Below, piece after piece: positions 9,777 to 18,320 of a stretch of DNA of 56,803 nucleotides. Location: the NCBI GenBank assembly GCA_934254925.1, contig CAKQMD010000007.1, positions 1 through 56,803 on the forward strand, given 5' to 3'. The DNA comes from an uncultured Alphaproteobacteria bacterium. GTDB taxonomy: Bacteria; Pseudomonadota; Alphaproteobacteria; RF32; CAG-239. Each line of letters starts with the position of its first letter. The stretch's first letter is position 1. Under the pieces are notes generated by a model. That model saw only the letters and a program-made list of their open reading frames with translations, was not told where the DNA came from and ran no database searches. The position numbers were made by a program, and so were the translations under genes.

Positions 9777-10406
9777 TCAGGCTGACGGCAGCTTTCCGTT
9801 GGGATCAACCGGAGCAAAAAGCGTATAACTCGTTTGTTCCGGTTTGCCGTTGCATAAAACAAAACTAAAAAGCTGCGGCACTTGTCCCGACAAAAAAGGC
9901 AGCGAGGGAAAACATTGTTCCGCCTCATCGTCTCCGACCTCTTCCTCATCGCTTTCAAAAAGAACCTCTGCCAGCTCTTCCATCTGCTCTGAGGAAAAAC
10001 TCGAAAAAACCTTTCCGTTGTCAAGCATACTGTAGAGTTCCATCAAAACCAGCCCGGCCTCAGTATATTCCCGAGGTTTTTCCGCCCAGAAAAACGCCTT
10101 CATCGCCTCAATGAAGTTTTGCTCACTTCCCTTAAGCAACTGGGGATTCTTCTCCAGCTTTTGCAATTCCTCCGCCCAGGCTTGACTCAGCAGCCGAAAC
10201 ATCTGGTCCAGCAATTCTTCAAAATACGCCTGCGGCGCATCTTCCGGAATTTTCTGTTCCGTTTCCATGCCGCAAAACCCCATTGCATACTCCAATAAAG
10301 CCGGCACAAAAATATTCTTCTGCTCAATCTCTGTCGCCAAAAGCCCCAAAAGGTCAAAGCCTTGGGCAATCCAGTCGCAAAGCACTAAAAACCTTCTTTG
10401 TTCCAT
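9777..10406 (-). CDS. Hypothetical acidic protein, 209 aa
   Basis: Not recognised. It is soluble, predicted mostly helical, and acidic in the middle (ESDEEEVGDDEAEQ at about 151-164). Leucine-, glutamate- and aromatic-rich helices fill residues 1-145, and a short beta-like tail carries LFAPVDPNGKLPS. There is no signal peptide or catalytic motif. It starts 7 bp after the stop codon of the 175-aa gene upstream and has only a weak ribosome binding site, so the two are probably co-translated and may act together. Confidence 0.65.
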   Translation of the reverse strand: MEQRRFLVLCDWIAQGFDLLGLLATEIEQKNIFVPALLEYAMGFCGMETEQKIPEDAPQAYFEELLDQMFRLLSQAWAEELQKLEKNPQLLKGSEQNFIEAMKAFFWAEKPREYTEAGLVLMELYSMLDNGKVFSSFSSEQMEELAEVLFESDEEEVGDDEAEQCFPSLPFLSGQVPQLFSFVLCNGKPEQTSYTLFAPVDPNGKLPSA

Positions 10407-10413
10407 GGCATTT

Positions 10414-10941
10414 TCAATTAAGAGATGTTTTCATAATCCCAACCAGAGGATTTTCCTCCAACCGAACGTTAACCGTAACGGTAAGCCCCAAAAGCTCTGC
10501 AACCTCAAGCATCAATCGCTTAAAATCTCTCGGCAGCATTTTCTTTTCCGCCGTTTTCAACAGCAGTGACAAACTGCCGCTAATCCGCTCCAATGCTTCC
10601 GGACATTCCCGATAAAAGATATCCGCTTGCGCAAAGATCTTAAAGACCAGGCCAACGATTTTCTTGTCCGCCCTTTGTTCCGGGGAAAGGGCTTTGACCA
10701 GCGCGTCAAACTTTTGCAGTTTTTCCCGCACGACCGCTGTCAGCCCGACCAAAACAAAATCCCGGTTTTGCAGCAGCTTATCCTCTGTCGTCTCCGGCCA
10801 GTTTCCGGGATCAAGCCGTTCAAGAGTTCCCAACAGAACCGGCAGTTGATCATCCACGTTGTTGTCTCGAATGTTTTCATAAACCATCCGGTATAAGCCC
10901 AAAATATTTTTAAGCCTATACAATTTCCTTAATGTCTCCAT
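10414..10941 (-). CDS. Hypothetical helical protein, 175 aa
   Basis: Not recognised. The ATG at 10941 (protein METLRKLYRLKNILG) is preferred over an in-frame TTG at 10986, because the longer version would run through the rnhB terminator hairpin. The protein is soluble and almost wholly helical, with alternating leucine and charged residues (LLQNRDFVLVGLTAVVREKLQKF) and no membrane segment. It forms a two-gene unit with the acidic protein downstream. The upstream terminator suggests its own promoter or partial read-through from rnhB. Confidence 0.65.
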   Translation of the reverse strand: METLRKLYRLKNILGLYRMVYENIRDNNVDDQLPVLLGTLERLDPGNWPETTEDKLLQNRDFVLVGLTAVVREKLQKFDALVKALSPEQRADKKIVGLVFKIFAQADIFYRECPEALERISGSLSLLLKTAEKKMLPRDFKRLMLEVAELLGLTVTVNVRLEENPLVGIMKTSLN

Positions 10942-10973
10942 ATCTATATAGTTAATAATAAATTCATACCAAA

Positions 10974-10998
10974 AAAAATAGCCCAAAAGGCTATTTTT
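10974..10998 (-). terminator. rnhB terminator
   Basis: A 10-bp perfect stem (AAAAATAGCC / GGCTATTTTT), 5-base loop, followed on the minus strand by three more T. It lies 12 bp after the rnhB stop codon. Confidence 0.85.
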
Positions 10999-11010
10999 GT
11001 CAATATTTAA

Positions 11011-11631
11011 TTATGCCGCCAACTCTTTTATCGGTCGAAAAGAACGGCGATGGATCGGAGTAATTCCATATTTCTTAAGTCCTTCAACATGTTCTTTGAC
11101 ACCGTATCCCGCATTTTTTTCAAAACCGTAATAAGGATATTTTTGTGCAAATTCTGTCATCAAACGATCCCGGGTCACCTTGGCGGCAATAGAAGCGGCC
11201 GCAATCGACAACGATCGGCCGTCACCTTTAACCACCCAGCGCGCCTCACACAAAAAATCTTTCGGAATTTTGTTGCCGTCTATCAAAGCCGTTTGAGGTT
11301 TTACTTTAAGTTTTTCCGCCGCACGATGCATCGCCAGAAAAGTAGCCTGCAAAATATTCAGCCGGTCAATCTCTTCTGCCGAAGCCTCGCCGATTCCGAT
11401 GCACAAATGCCCTTTCGCCTCTTCTTCCCGCAGCAAATGATAAAGATATTCCCGTTTTTTGGGTGTCAGTTTTTTTGAATCGTCTAAACCGTTTAACAAT
11501 TCCGGCGGCAGCTGACGATCCAGAAAGATCACGGCCCCGGCCACGACCGGCCCGGCCCAGGGCCCTCTCCCCGCTTCGTCAATCCCTGCAACCGGACCGA
11601 TCACTGTTTTTTCCAGCTCAAAATCAGGCAT
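11011..11631 (-). CDS. rnhB: Ribonuclease HII
   Basis: Cuts the RNA strand of RNA-DNA hybrids and removes single misincorporated ribonucleotides. The type 2 RNase H signature is clear: GIDEAGRGPWAGPVVAGAV at 16-34 with the first two acidic residues (D18, E19), DDSKKLTPKKR at 50-60, LIDGNKIP, and ADVE-equivalent region IAAASIAAKVTRDRLM. At 206 aa it is a normal HII. The stop codon is followed directly by a terminator, and the start lies about 33 bp past the lipoprotein gene's stop codon, on the same strand. Confidence 0.95.
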   Translation of the reverse strand: MPDFELEKTVIGPVAGIDEAGRGPWAGPVVAGAVIFLDRQLPPELLNGLDDSKKLTPKKREYLYHLLREEEAKGHLCIGIGEASAEEIDRLNILQATFLAMHRAAEKLKVKPQTALIDGNKIPKDFLCEARWVVKGDGRSLSIAAASIAAKVTRDRLMTEFAQKYPYYGFEKNAGYGVKEHVEGLKKYGITPIHRRSFRPIKELAA

Positions 11632-11664
11632 TTTACATAGTTTTCAATACATTAAACAATTGCA

Positions 11665-12306
11665 TTAATTTTGAAGATTAATTAGTTGAATCTCCACACG
11701 ACGATTTTGTTCGCGCCCTTGCGCCGTGGCATTGCTGGCAATCGGATTATTCGGCCCCATACCGGCGACACTAATTCTCGCCGGGCTCACGCCGCGCAGT
11801 TCCAAACGGTCAGCCACCGACCGCGCCCGCGCCAAGGACAATTGGTTGTTATGAGCCAAACTTCCCGTATTGTCCGTATAACCGGTAATCTGAACCTTCG
11901 TCTTGTCGAACTCGACAATAACCTTAGCCACGGAATCCAAAACCGCATTGAAATTAGTCTTAATCGTCGCCTTGTCCGTATCAAAAGTCACGTTCCCCGG
12001 CATCACCAGATACACCATATTACCGTCTTTGACCACCTGAACGCCGGTCCCCTGCAGCTCCTCACGCAGTTTGCGCGCCTGTAGGTCCATATAGCCGCCG
12101 GTAGCGGCCCCACCGACGGCCCCGACGCCCGCTCCGATCAATGCGCCTTTCTTACCACCGATCAAAGCACCGATTCCGGCCCCGGCTGCCGCGCCGATTC
12201 CCGTTCCCCAAGCCGTTTTGGAAACCTTTTGTTCTCCCGTATAGGGATCCGTGGCGCAAGCGCTCAAAAAACTTGCCATCATCAGGCTGATTACCGTTTT
12301 TTTCAT
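11665..12306 (-). CDS. OmpA-family peptidoglycan-binding lipoprotein with glycine zipper
   Basis: A 213-aa protein starting at the internal ATG at 12306, with AGGGAGA 6 bases upstream. Residues 1-16 are a lipoprotein signal with lipobox LSAC (lipidated C17). A glycine-zipper segment (about 33-72, GAAAGAGIGALIGGKKGALIG pattern) can insert in or lie against the outer membrane. Residues about 95-210 are an OmpA C-terminal domain (GYTDNTGS, LSLARARSVADRL, NRRVEIQL) that binds the meso-DAP peptide. It resembles YiaD/Pal-type lipoproteins. It shares its frame with the GT10 gene upstream without an intervening stop. The full lipoprotein signal argues it is made on its own. Confidence 0.85.
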   Translation of the reverse strand: MKKTVISLMMASFLSACATDPYTGEQKVSKTAWGTGIGAAAGAGIGALIGGKKGALIGAGVGAVGGAATGGYMDLQARKLREELQGTGVQVVKDGNMVYLVMPGNVTFDTDKATIKTNFNAVLDSVAKVIVEFDKTKVQITGYTDNTGSLAHNNQLSLARARSVADRLELRGVSPARISVAGMGPNNPIASNATAQGREQNRRVEIQLINLQN

Positions 12307-13305
12307 TAATCTCTCCCTAAAGTTTATTAAGTTTTTCATATTCTTCCAAATCCGCCGAAGCTTCGACTGCTTCCACCAACGCTGATAAGCAGAATGCTCC
12401 TTTCCGCAGTTATAAACAATCTGCCCATATTCGTCCCGATCAAAGGCATCTTTTTTACGATAATATTTTTGTGTTCCGTTTTCAAATATTTTACCAAAGA
12501 AATTCAATATTTTTTCATCGTTCAAATCCCGATAGAAACGACCGTTGTTAAGAAAAGGCGTCCTCACCATCCGCAAATATTGCGCATCGTCCCGATCCAG
12601 CTCAATCACTCGTTCGACAACCGCCTCCAGACTTGAAAAGTCATGCACGTTGACAAAAGCCTCGGGATTAAAATCTTTCCAGACTTCCGGATTTCCCCAA
12701 TAAATCGGCACCGTCTTGTTGACCAAAGCCTCATAAATCTTTTCGGTCGTATATCCCGGCGCCGACCCATTTTCAAAAGCGATGGAAAACTTGTATTGTT
12801 GCTGAAAAGCTGCCTTGTCCCCCACCATACCGCCGATGTTGTTCAAATACCTGCCGCCGGAATCCACACGCTTGTACTGACTGAGCAAATGAAAGACCCG
12901 CTCTCTTTTCTCATCCGCATGCTTGCCATTGGAATAAATGAAGTTGCAAAACTTTCTCTGCAGCAATTCTTCGTCCGACCACTCTCTGGGTGGAAGCCGT
13001 TTGGCCCAACAATACCACTTCAAATAATAAACCGGCAGTCGCAAATAACGGTCTCCGTATTCCATATCGTCAAAAGCCATGGCATAATCCGCCACGTTGA
13101 AATTGGGAGAAATGTTCTCGCCGCTGTAAAAAATCCGCACACAATCATATTGCAGGTGCTTTTTGCCAAAAACGGAATAAACCAGAAAATCCGGCTGCTC
13201 GGATAACTCAACCTCGTAGCGCTGCCGCAACAGTCCCATAAACATGTTGCTTTCCGGGTTAAAGCTTTCCCAAAAGTCAACAAAATTAATCTTGATTTTT
13301 TTCAT
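11665..13305 (-). CDS. GT10 fucosyltransferase whose frame continues into an OmpA-family lipoprotein
   Basis: Residues 1-333 are a GT10 alpha-1,3/1,4-fucosyltransferase. The donor-binding motif spans about 171-204 (YKFSIAFENG, TTEKIYEAL, VPIYWG), and the FYSGENISPNFN acceptor-side motif is at 59-70. It would transfer L-fucose from the GDP-fucose made by the gmd and fcl products encoded upstream. There is no stop codon after this domain: the frame runs on into a complete lipoprotein precursor (residues 334-546), which has its own AGGGAGA ribosome binding site and ATG. The start (AGGAAGG upstream) overlaps the DUF5672 gene by 20 bp. The 546-aa fusion may be translated, but the internal signal peptide makes separate initiation likely. 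See the nested entry at 11665-12306. Confidence 0.85.
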   Translation of the reverse strand: MKKIKINFVDFWESFNPESNMFMGLLRQRYEVELSEQPDFLVYSVFGKKHLQYDCVRIFYSGENISPNFNVADYAMAFDDMEYGDRYLRLPVYYLKWYCWAKRLPPREWSDEELLQRKFCNFIYSNGKHADEKRERVFHLLSQYKRVDSGGRYLNNIGGMVGDKAAFQQQYKFSIAFENGSAPGYTTEKIYEALVNKTVPIYWGNPEVWKDFNPEAFVNVHDFSSLEAVVERVIELDRDDAQYLRMVRTPFLNNGRFYRDLNDEKILNFFGKIFENGTQKYYRKKDAFDRDEYGQIVYNCGKEHSAYQRWWKQSKLRRIWKNMKNLINFRERLMKKTVISLMMASFLSACATDPYTGEQKVSKTAWGTGIGAAAGAGIGALIGGKKGALIGAGVGAVGGAATGGYMDLQARKLREELQGTGVQVVKDGNMVYLVMPGNVTFDTDKATIKTNFNAVLDSVAKVIVEFDKTKVQITGYTDNTGSLAHNNQLSLARARSVADRLELRGVSPARISVAGMGPNNPIASNATAQGREQNRRVEIQLINLQN

Positions 13306-14023
13306 CTGTCCTTCCTATAAATCTATTCCAAAATTCCCGATTATAACGCCGATAGGCATGACACCCGAAAGGCAGTTTCTCCCCAGTCATCTGATAAAGC
13401 TTATGGGGCATGTTTTCAAAAGAAAAGAACATTGCCGTTTCAGGACCGGCAACTTTGTAGTCTGGCATGATCTTTGGCAACTTGACGGCAATAAAGTTGT
13501 CCTCATTCACCGTCTTGCGCCTGATGTAACGATAAAACAACAGTTTCCAAAAGCCTTTTTTCAACAACTTGATCGTTTTGCCGACATGCCGCAGCGAAAA
13601 ACCTCCGTTTCCGGCATAGGGCAACATCGGCGAAGTTTAATCAGCCTCCTCAAAATGGTCAAACCACGGCGCTCCGATGTAATCATAACCGGCGCGGCAC
13701 CATTCCTCCAATTCGTCGCGAAAAACCCAGGCGTCCGTCTGCACGATCAACAAATAGTCATATGCCGCAAAACGCCGATAAAAAGAAGGCTTCAAAAGCA
13801 AACGATTATACCCGGCAACGCTGCGAAAATAAACCGGATCAAAACGCTCTTCACTGCAATTTTCCGATGGCAGACAAGCCCGATACGGCGCCAAAGACAA
13901 TCCCTGCGGCGCAACTAAAACAATCCTATGACGCCGCAAGACCTTTCCCGTCTGGCGAACGGATTCCAATTCTTCTTCCGAAGGATCGTCTTTGTAAACC
14001 GGAATCACCACAATGGCTGTCAT
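13286..14023 (-). pseudogene. DUF5672-type glycan protein interrupted by one in-frame stop
   Basis: The first half (14023 to 13640, 128 codons) begins MTAIVVIPVYKDDPSEEE and ends YIGAPWFDHFEEAD. A TAA at 13637-13639 follows, and the same frame then continues T-S-P-M-L-P-Y-A-G-N-G-G-F-S-L-R for 113 codons more from the next ATG at 13627. In DUF5672 proteins the YDYIGAPW and GNGGFSLR motifs lie in one chain, so this is one 246-codon gene with a single nonsense codon rather than a frameshift. It overlaps the GT2 gene (4 bp) and the GT10 gene (20 bp), as an intact operon member would. Related proteins are found in surface-glycan clusters; the exact activity is unknown. It may be a recent loss or a sequencing error. 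Confidence 0.8.
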
Positions 14024-14880
14024 AGGCTCTTGAACCTCTTATGACGATTTTTCAGATTATACAGCATGGCAAACAAAGCCGTCAATTTAACTTGCAGGCT
14101 GTATTTTCCCCACAAAAGCTTGTTAAGCAGACGAAAAGGAATCAGATAACTCTGATAGATCTTCACACATTCGTCCATCGAAACATTGGCAATCGGCGCA
14201 TAGTTTTTATAATAAGCCAAAGGCATCTCCCTGGCCGGAATACGAACGTCCGTCGCGCCGCCCTGCCGAAAGGTAACAAAATCCCCGGGAATATGAACGC
14301 CCTTATAGCCCTTGAGCAACATTCTTAAAATAAAGTCATAATCGCCGACCAGCTGAAATTCCGTGTCAAAGAGCCCCAGTTCCTCCATCACCGTTTTTTT
14401 CACCAACAAAGTCGGATGAGGAAACGGCATTTTCCACAACATCTTGCACAATTTGACATTGCTGTATTTGCGAATTTCCCGGAACATGTTCTTCACCACC
14501 ATACGGGAATAGCCAAAATCAGCCTTTTTGGCCTGCAAATATTTTGCCGCCCGAGCCAAACCTTGCTTGTCATGGTAAAAATCGTCGGAATTCAAAAAAA
14601 TGACATAATCACCGCGGGCGGCGCGAATTCCCTTGTTCATCGCATCATAAATGCCGCTGTCCGCCTCAGAGCGGCAGGTAACCCAGCCCTTGTCCTCAAA
14701 TTCCTTAATCAGCGCTAACGTACCATCGGTCGAAGCTCCGTCAATAATCAGATGTTCGACATTGCCGTAAGTCTGTTCGTGCACGGACTGTACGCATTGA
14801 CGAAAGGTTTCGATTCTTCCAGCTTCCACTAAATTGTAAACGACGGTTACAACCGTGATTTTAAGCGTCTCATCTGCCAT
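14020..14880 (-). CDS. Family 2 glycosyltransferase
   Basis: An inverting GT-A glycosyltransferase that builds a surface polysaccharide or oligosaccharide. The N-terminal strand ITVVTVVYN, IDGASTDGT (UDP or GDP-sugar binding) and the metal-binding FLNSDDFYH are all present, with KKTVMEELGLFD and VGDYDFILRML marking the acceptor side as in WcaA/EpsE-like enzymes. There are no membrane helices except a weak amphipathic C-terminus (LTALFAMLYNL). The start is uncertain: ATGs at 14913, 14886 and 14880 all fall inside the end of fcl, and none has a strong ribosome site; I chose the one closest to the first beta strand. Downstream it overlaps the DUF5672 gene by 4 bp. Confidence 0.9.
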   Translation of the reverse strand: MADETLKITVVTVVYNLVEAGRIETFRQCVQSVHEQTYGNVEHLIIDGASTDGTLALIKEFEDKGWVTCRSEADSGIYDAMNKGIRAARGDYVIFLNSDDFYHDKQGLARAAKYLQAKKADFGYSRMVVKNMFREIRKYSNVKLCKMLWKMPFPHPTLLVKKTVMEELGLFDTEFQLVGDYDFILRMLLKGYKGVHIPGDFVTFRQGGATDVRIPAREMPLAYYKNYAPIANVSMDECVKIYQSYLIPFRLLNKLLWGKYSLQVKLTALFAMLYNLKNRHKRFKSL

Positions 14881-15931
14881 TGACATACCAATCGTAAAAT
14901 GCTTTGATTCCATCCTTCAGTTTAATTTTCGGTTGCCATCCCAATGCTTTGATCTTGGTAGCATCCATCATTTTCCGCGGCGTCCCATTCGGCTTTGAGG
15001 TATCATAGACGATCTCTCCGCGATAGCCGACAACCTCCTTAATCAGACCGAACAACTCCTTTAGCTGAATGTCCGTCCCATCGGTAATATTGACAAACTC
15101 ACCGATTTCGTCATAATCCTTGTTTTCCATCAGATAAACACAGGCATCAGCCAAGTCGTCAGAACACATCATCTCCCGATAAACCGACCCGTCTCCCCAA
15201 ACTTCGGCATAATCGGCAAAAACCCCGATCTTTTCTAAGGCCTTAAGCACTTGATCATAATCTGTCAAATCAAGTTTTTCATCCAAACCCCAACCCAGCT
15301 TATAACGCTTCAAATCGGCAATGACTTCGTCGCGACGCCCTTCCATAACCAGCTTGGCCAAATGAAAGCGCCTCAGCAACATCGGCAGCAAATGCGCCGT
15401 TTCCATGTTGAAATTGTCTCCCCGGCCATATTGATTGGTAGGCATGACCGAAATAAAATTAGTGCCGTACTGCTGGTTATAGTAACGGCATAATTTAATA
15501 ACGGCGATTTTTGCCAAAGCATAAGCCTCATTCGTCGTCTCCAAAGGTCCGGTCAGCAAAACCTCCTCCTTCATCGGCTGCGGCGCCAAGCGGGGGTAAA
15601 TGCAAGAAGACCCCATATTCAGGAGTTTCTTTACGCCGTGGCGATAAGCCGCGTGAATCACGTTACTGCCGATCATCAAGTTCCGATAAATAAATTCGGC
15701 AGGATAAGTGCTGTTGGCCATAATCCCGCCGACTTTAGCCGCGCACAAAAAAACATAATCAGGCTTTTCAGCGGCAAAAAAGGCTTCTACCGCCGTCTGA
15801 TTCGTCAGGTCAAGCTCGCCGGAAGTCCTCAAAAGCAAATGCTCATACCCTCCGGCCTGCAACCGACGCACCACTGCCGAACCTACCAATCCCCGGTGGC
15901 CGGCAACAAAAATACGGGCGTTCTTTTCCAT
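14870..15931 (-). CDS. fcl: GDP-L-fucose synthase
   Basis: Epimerises and reduces GDP-4-keto-6-deoxymannose to GDP-L-fucose with NADPH. An extended SDR: nucleotide loop GHRGLVGSA at 11-19, catalytic SS at 108-109, and YALAK with Y137 and K141. At 353 aa it is about 30 residues longer than E. coli WcaG, owing to a charged insert around 190-230 (KLVMEGRRDEVIADLKRY and LDEKLDLTDYDQVLKALEK) of the kind seen in long Fcl variants. AGGAG precedes the start, 3 bp after the gmd stop. With gmd it supplies the donor for the GT10 enzyme encoded in the same operon. Confidence 0.97.
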   Translation of the reverse strand: MEKNARIFVAGHRGLVGSAVVRRLQAGGYEHLLLRTSGELDLTNQTAVEAFFAAEKPDYVFLCAAKVGGIMANSTYPAEFIYRNLMIGSNVIHAAYRHGVKKLLNMGSSCIYPRLAPQPMKEEVLLTGPLETTNEAYALAKIAVIKLCRYYNQQYGTNFISVMPTNQYGRGDNFNMETAHLLPMLLRRFHLAKLVMEGRRDEVIADLKRYKLGWGLDEKLDLTDYDQVLKALEKIGVFADYAEVWGDGSVYREMMCSDDLADACVYLMENKDYDEIGEFVNITDGTDIQLKELFGLIKEVVGYRGEIVYDTSKPNGTPRKMMDATKIKALGWQPKIKLKDGIKAFYDWYVNGR

Positions 15932-15934
15932 CGT

Positions 15935-17020
15935 TTACTCCTGCGGAATTAAGACTTCATAACCTTGTTCCCGCAAAAACTTTTCCTTGCGGGCATCTTT
16001 CAAATCTTCAGCCACCATTTCTTTCACCAATGCGGTCAAATCATGCTTGGGCATCCACCCGAGTTTGCTTTTGGCTTTGGAAGCGTCTCCCAACAACAAA
16101 TCGACCTCCGCCGGGCGGAAATAGCGCGGATCAATCCGGATGACCGTCCGCCCGCTGTTTTGGTCAATTCCGACCTCATCAACCCCCTGCCCCTTCCAAA
16201 CAATGTCCATGCCCAGTTCTTTAAAGCTCATTTCGCAAAACTGCCGAATCGTCGTCGTCACGCCGGTTGCCAAGACAAAATCTTCCGGCTTCTCCTGCTG
16301 CAAAATCAACCACATGCCTTCGACATAATCTTTGGCATGTCCCCAATCGCGCTTGGAATCGATATTACCGAGAAACAAACAGTCTTCCATGCCGAGCTTG
16401 ATCCGGGTGGCGGCGCGGGTAATCTTGCGCGTTACGAAAGTTTCGCCGCGGCGCGGACTTTCATGATTAAACAAAATGCCGTTGCAGGCATACATACCGT
16501 AGCTTTCGCGATAATTAACCGTAATCCAATAAGCGTAAAGCTTGGCAACCGCATAAGGCGACCGCGGATAAAAAGGCGTCGTTTCCTTCTGCGGCGTTTC
16601 CTGAACCAAGCCATACAATTCTGAAGTGGAAGCCTGATAATAACGAGTTTTCTTCTCCAAACCGCAGATCTTGATCGCCTCCAACAAACGCAAAGCACCA
16701 AGCCCGTCACAATCGGCCGTATATTCCGGACAATCCCAAGACACTTTCACATGCGACTGCGCCGCCAGATTATAAACCTCGTCAGGCTGAATCTCCTGCA
16801 TCAGACGAATCAGGTTGGTTGAATCGGTCAAATCCCCGTAATGCAGTTTCAAGCGAACACCATCTTTATGCGTATCTTGGTAAAGGTGATCAATTCTCGC
16901 GGTGTTGAAAGAGGACGCCCGACGTTTGATGCCGTGAACCTCATAACCTTTTTCCAATAAAAATTCCGCCAGATAAGAACCGTCCTGCCCGGTAATTCCG
17001 GTAATCAAAGCTTTTTTCAT
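15935..17020 (-). CDS. gmd: GDP-mannose 4,6-dehydratase
   Basis: Converts GDP-D-mannose to GDP-4-keto-6-deoxymannose, the first step toward GDP-L-fucose. An extended SDR with TGITGQDGSYLAEFLLEKGY at 7-26 (NADP binding), catalytic STSELYG at 131-137 and SPYAVAK with Y156 and K160. NHESPRRGETFVTRKI is a diagnostic Gmd block. At 361 aa it is the standard length. First gene of the glycan operon, which continues through fcl, GT2, DUF5672 and GT10. Its promoter must lie in the 109 bp behind queH. Confidence 0.98.
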   Translation of the reverse strand: MKKALITGITGQDGSYLAEFLLEKGYEVHGIKRRASSFNTARIDHLYQDTHKDGVRLKLHYGDLTDSTNLIRLMQEIQPDEVYNLAAQSHVKVSWDCPEYTADCDGLGALRLLEAIKICGLEKKTRYYQASTSELYGLVQETPQKETTPFYPRSPYAVAKLYAYWITVNYRESYGMYACNGILFNHESPRRGETFVTRKITRAATRIKLGMEDCLFLGNIDSKRDWGHAKDYVEGMWLILQQEKPEDFVLATGVTTTIRQFCEMSFKELGMDIVWKGQGVDEVGIDQNSGRTVIRIDPRYFRPAEVDLLLGDASKAKSKLGWMPKHDLTALVKEMVAEDLKDARKEKFLREQGYEVLIPQE

Positions 17021-17129
17021 GTTTCATCCTAAATTCAACAACAATCAGTGATTCGTGCATAACATACTGCCGTCCTATTAGCAACCAAAAGCTTTAACTT
17101 TACACAGGCTGTCAAATATTTAGACAAAT

Positions 17130-17690
17130 TTACTGACTGTCTTCTTGAAAGGATTTAGACAAACGTGGCTTGCAGCCGCAATAATCCTGACTGTAAAGTC
17201 CCAACGCCTTAATCATAGCCCCGCGCCTTTCCTGCATGCCTCCTTTGCGCCCTTCAACCTCTTCATAGGCCACGCCGCATTCTTGGGACGCTGCATAAGC
17301 CGCCTCGTTGACCTGGGCCAAATTTTTGTAACGCGAAACGCCAAGGACGGAAGCAACACAGTCATATCCCTCCGCCGCGGCATATTCCATCACTCTTTTC
17401 AGACGCATTTTGAAACAAATGCCGCAACGGGGACCGCGCTCCGGGTCATCTTCATGCCCGCGGACCAATTCCCTCCAGCGTTCGGGATCATATTCCAACT
17501 CAACAAACGGAACACCGAAAAGACGGCATAAACGCATATTTTCATCCCGCCGTTTGCAATATTCCGCCTCGGGACGAATATTGGGATTATAAAACGCAAC
17601 CGTAAAATTCCTCCCCTCTTGGGCCAGCTTTTCAATCACCGCACAAGAGCAAGGCGCACAGCACGACAACAGCAACATTTTGCGACTCAT
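17130..17690 (-). CDS. queH: Epoxyqueuosine reductase QueH
   Basis: Reduces epoxyqueuosine to queuosine in the wobble base of GUN-anticodon tRNAs; a non-homologous replacement of QueG. The N-terminal LLLSCCAPCSC holds the adjacent cysteine pair that binds the 4Fe-4S and neighbouring iron centre, with further cysteines in RCGICFKMRL and the C-terminal YCGCKPR. NPNIRPEAEYCKRRDENMR is typical of the family. I start at the ATG at 17690 (186 aa), which follows GGAGG; an upstream in-frame ATG at 17741 has no such site. It is separate from the fucose operon, 109 bp upstream of gmd. Confidence 0.93.
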   Translation of the reverse strand: MSRKMLLLSCCAPCSCAVIEKLAQEGRNFTVAFYNPNIRPEAEYCKRRDENMRLCRLFGVPFVELEYDPERWRELVRGHEDDPERGPRCGICFKMRLKRVMEYAAAEGYDCVASVLGVSRYKNLAQVNEAAYAASQECGVAYEEVEGRKGGMQERRGAMIKALGLYSQDYCGCKPRLSKSFQEDSQ

Positions 17691-17978
17691 TGGAACCTCC
17701 GCCTTTTTTATAACGTCAAACGAAAGTTTTTGACAAGCCATTTTTTTTAATTTTATTCACAATGTTAAGTTGTCTATTAGTATATTTTAATATACGATAG
17801 AACTTTGGTTTTATTTTTCTCTTTCTGATTAAAGCCTTATATTCCCTAGAGTTTTTCACCTTTAAAAATTATTGTTTGCCTCGGCCCTGTTACCTATATG
17901 AAAAATAATGTTTCCAATTAAAAATTTTATGAAATCTAATTACTGGATAGACACTATATTTCAGAGTAGATAAAAATC

Positions 17979-18320
17979 ATGAAAGAGAACTTGAAAAAAC
18001 ATCTTGGCTGCAAGGTCAAAGCTCTTCGGGAAAGCGCTGACCTCACCCAGGAGGAATTGTCCGTCATCTGCGACGTCAGCTGGCGAACCATTTCCAACCT
18101 GGAAAGAGGATTGGTCATCCCCGATTTGTTGATGATCATCAAAATCGCCCATTATTTTCACACCAGCATCGACGAACTCCTTGCTTTTGAAAACCCGTGC
18201 CGCAAAAGCCAGGCCCGTTTGGAAAAGGAAATCGCTTTACATGAAAAAATAAAGCTTTCGACAGACCGCTCTTTGGACTACCTGTCACACGAAATCGACC
18301 TGATCTCAAAATACTTTTAA
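17979..18320 (+). CDS. XRE-family regulator with short C-terminal helix, 113 aa
   Basis: Residues 8-68 form a Cro/CI-type HTH (LGCKVKALRESADLTQEELS, then SWRTISNLERG and a third helix through IDELLAFE). The last 40 residues are a charged coil (KSQARLEKEIALHEKI) that may dimerise. No strong ribosome binding site precedes the ATG. The 5' side is a 237-bp AT-rich gap; the 3' end overlaps the convergent 65-aa gene by 4 bp. First in a row of small regulators from 17979 to 20023. Confidence 0.8.
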   Translation: MKENLKKHLGCKVKALRESADLTQEELSVICDVSWRTISNLERGLVIPDLLMIIKIAHYFHTSIDELLAFENPCRKSQARLEKEIALHEKIKLSTDRSLDYLSHEIDLISKYF

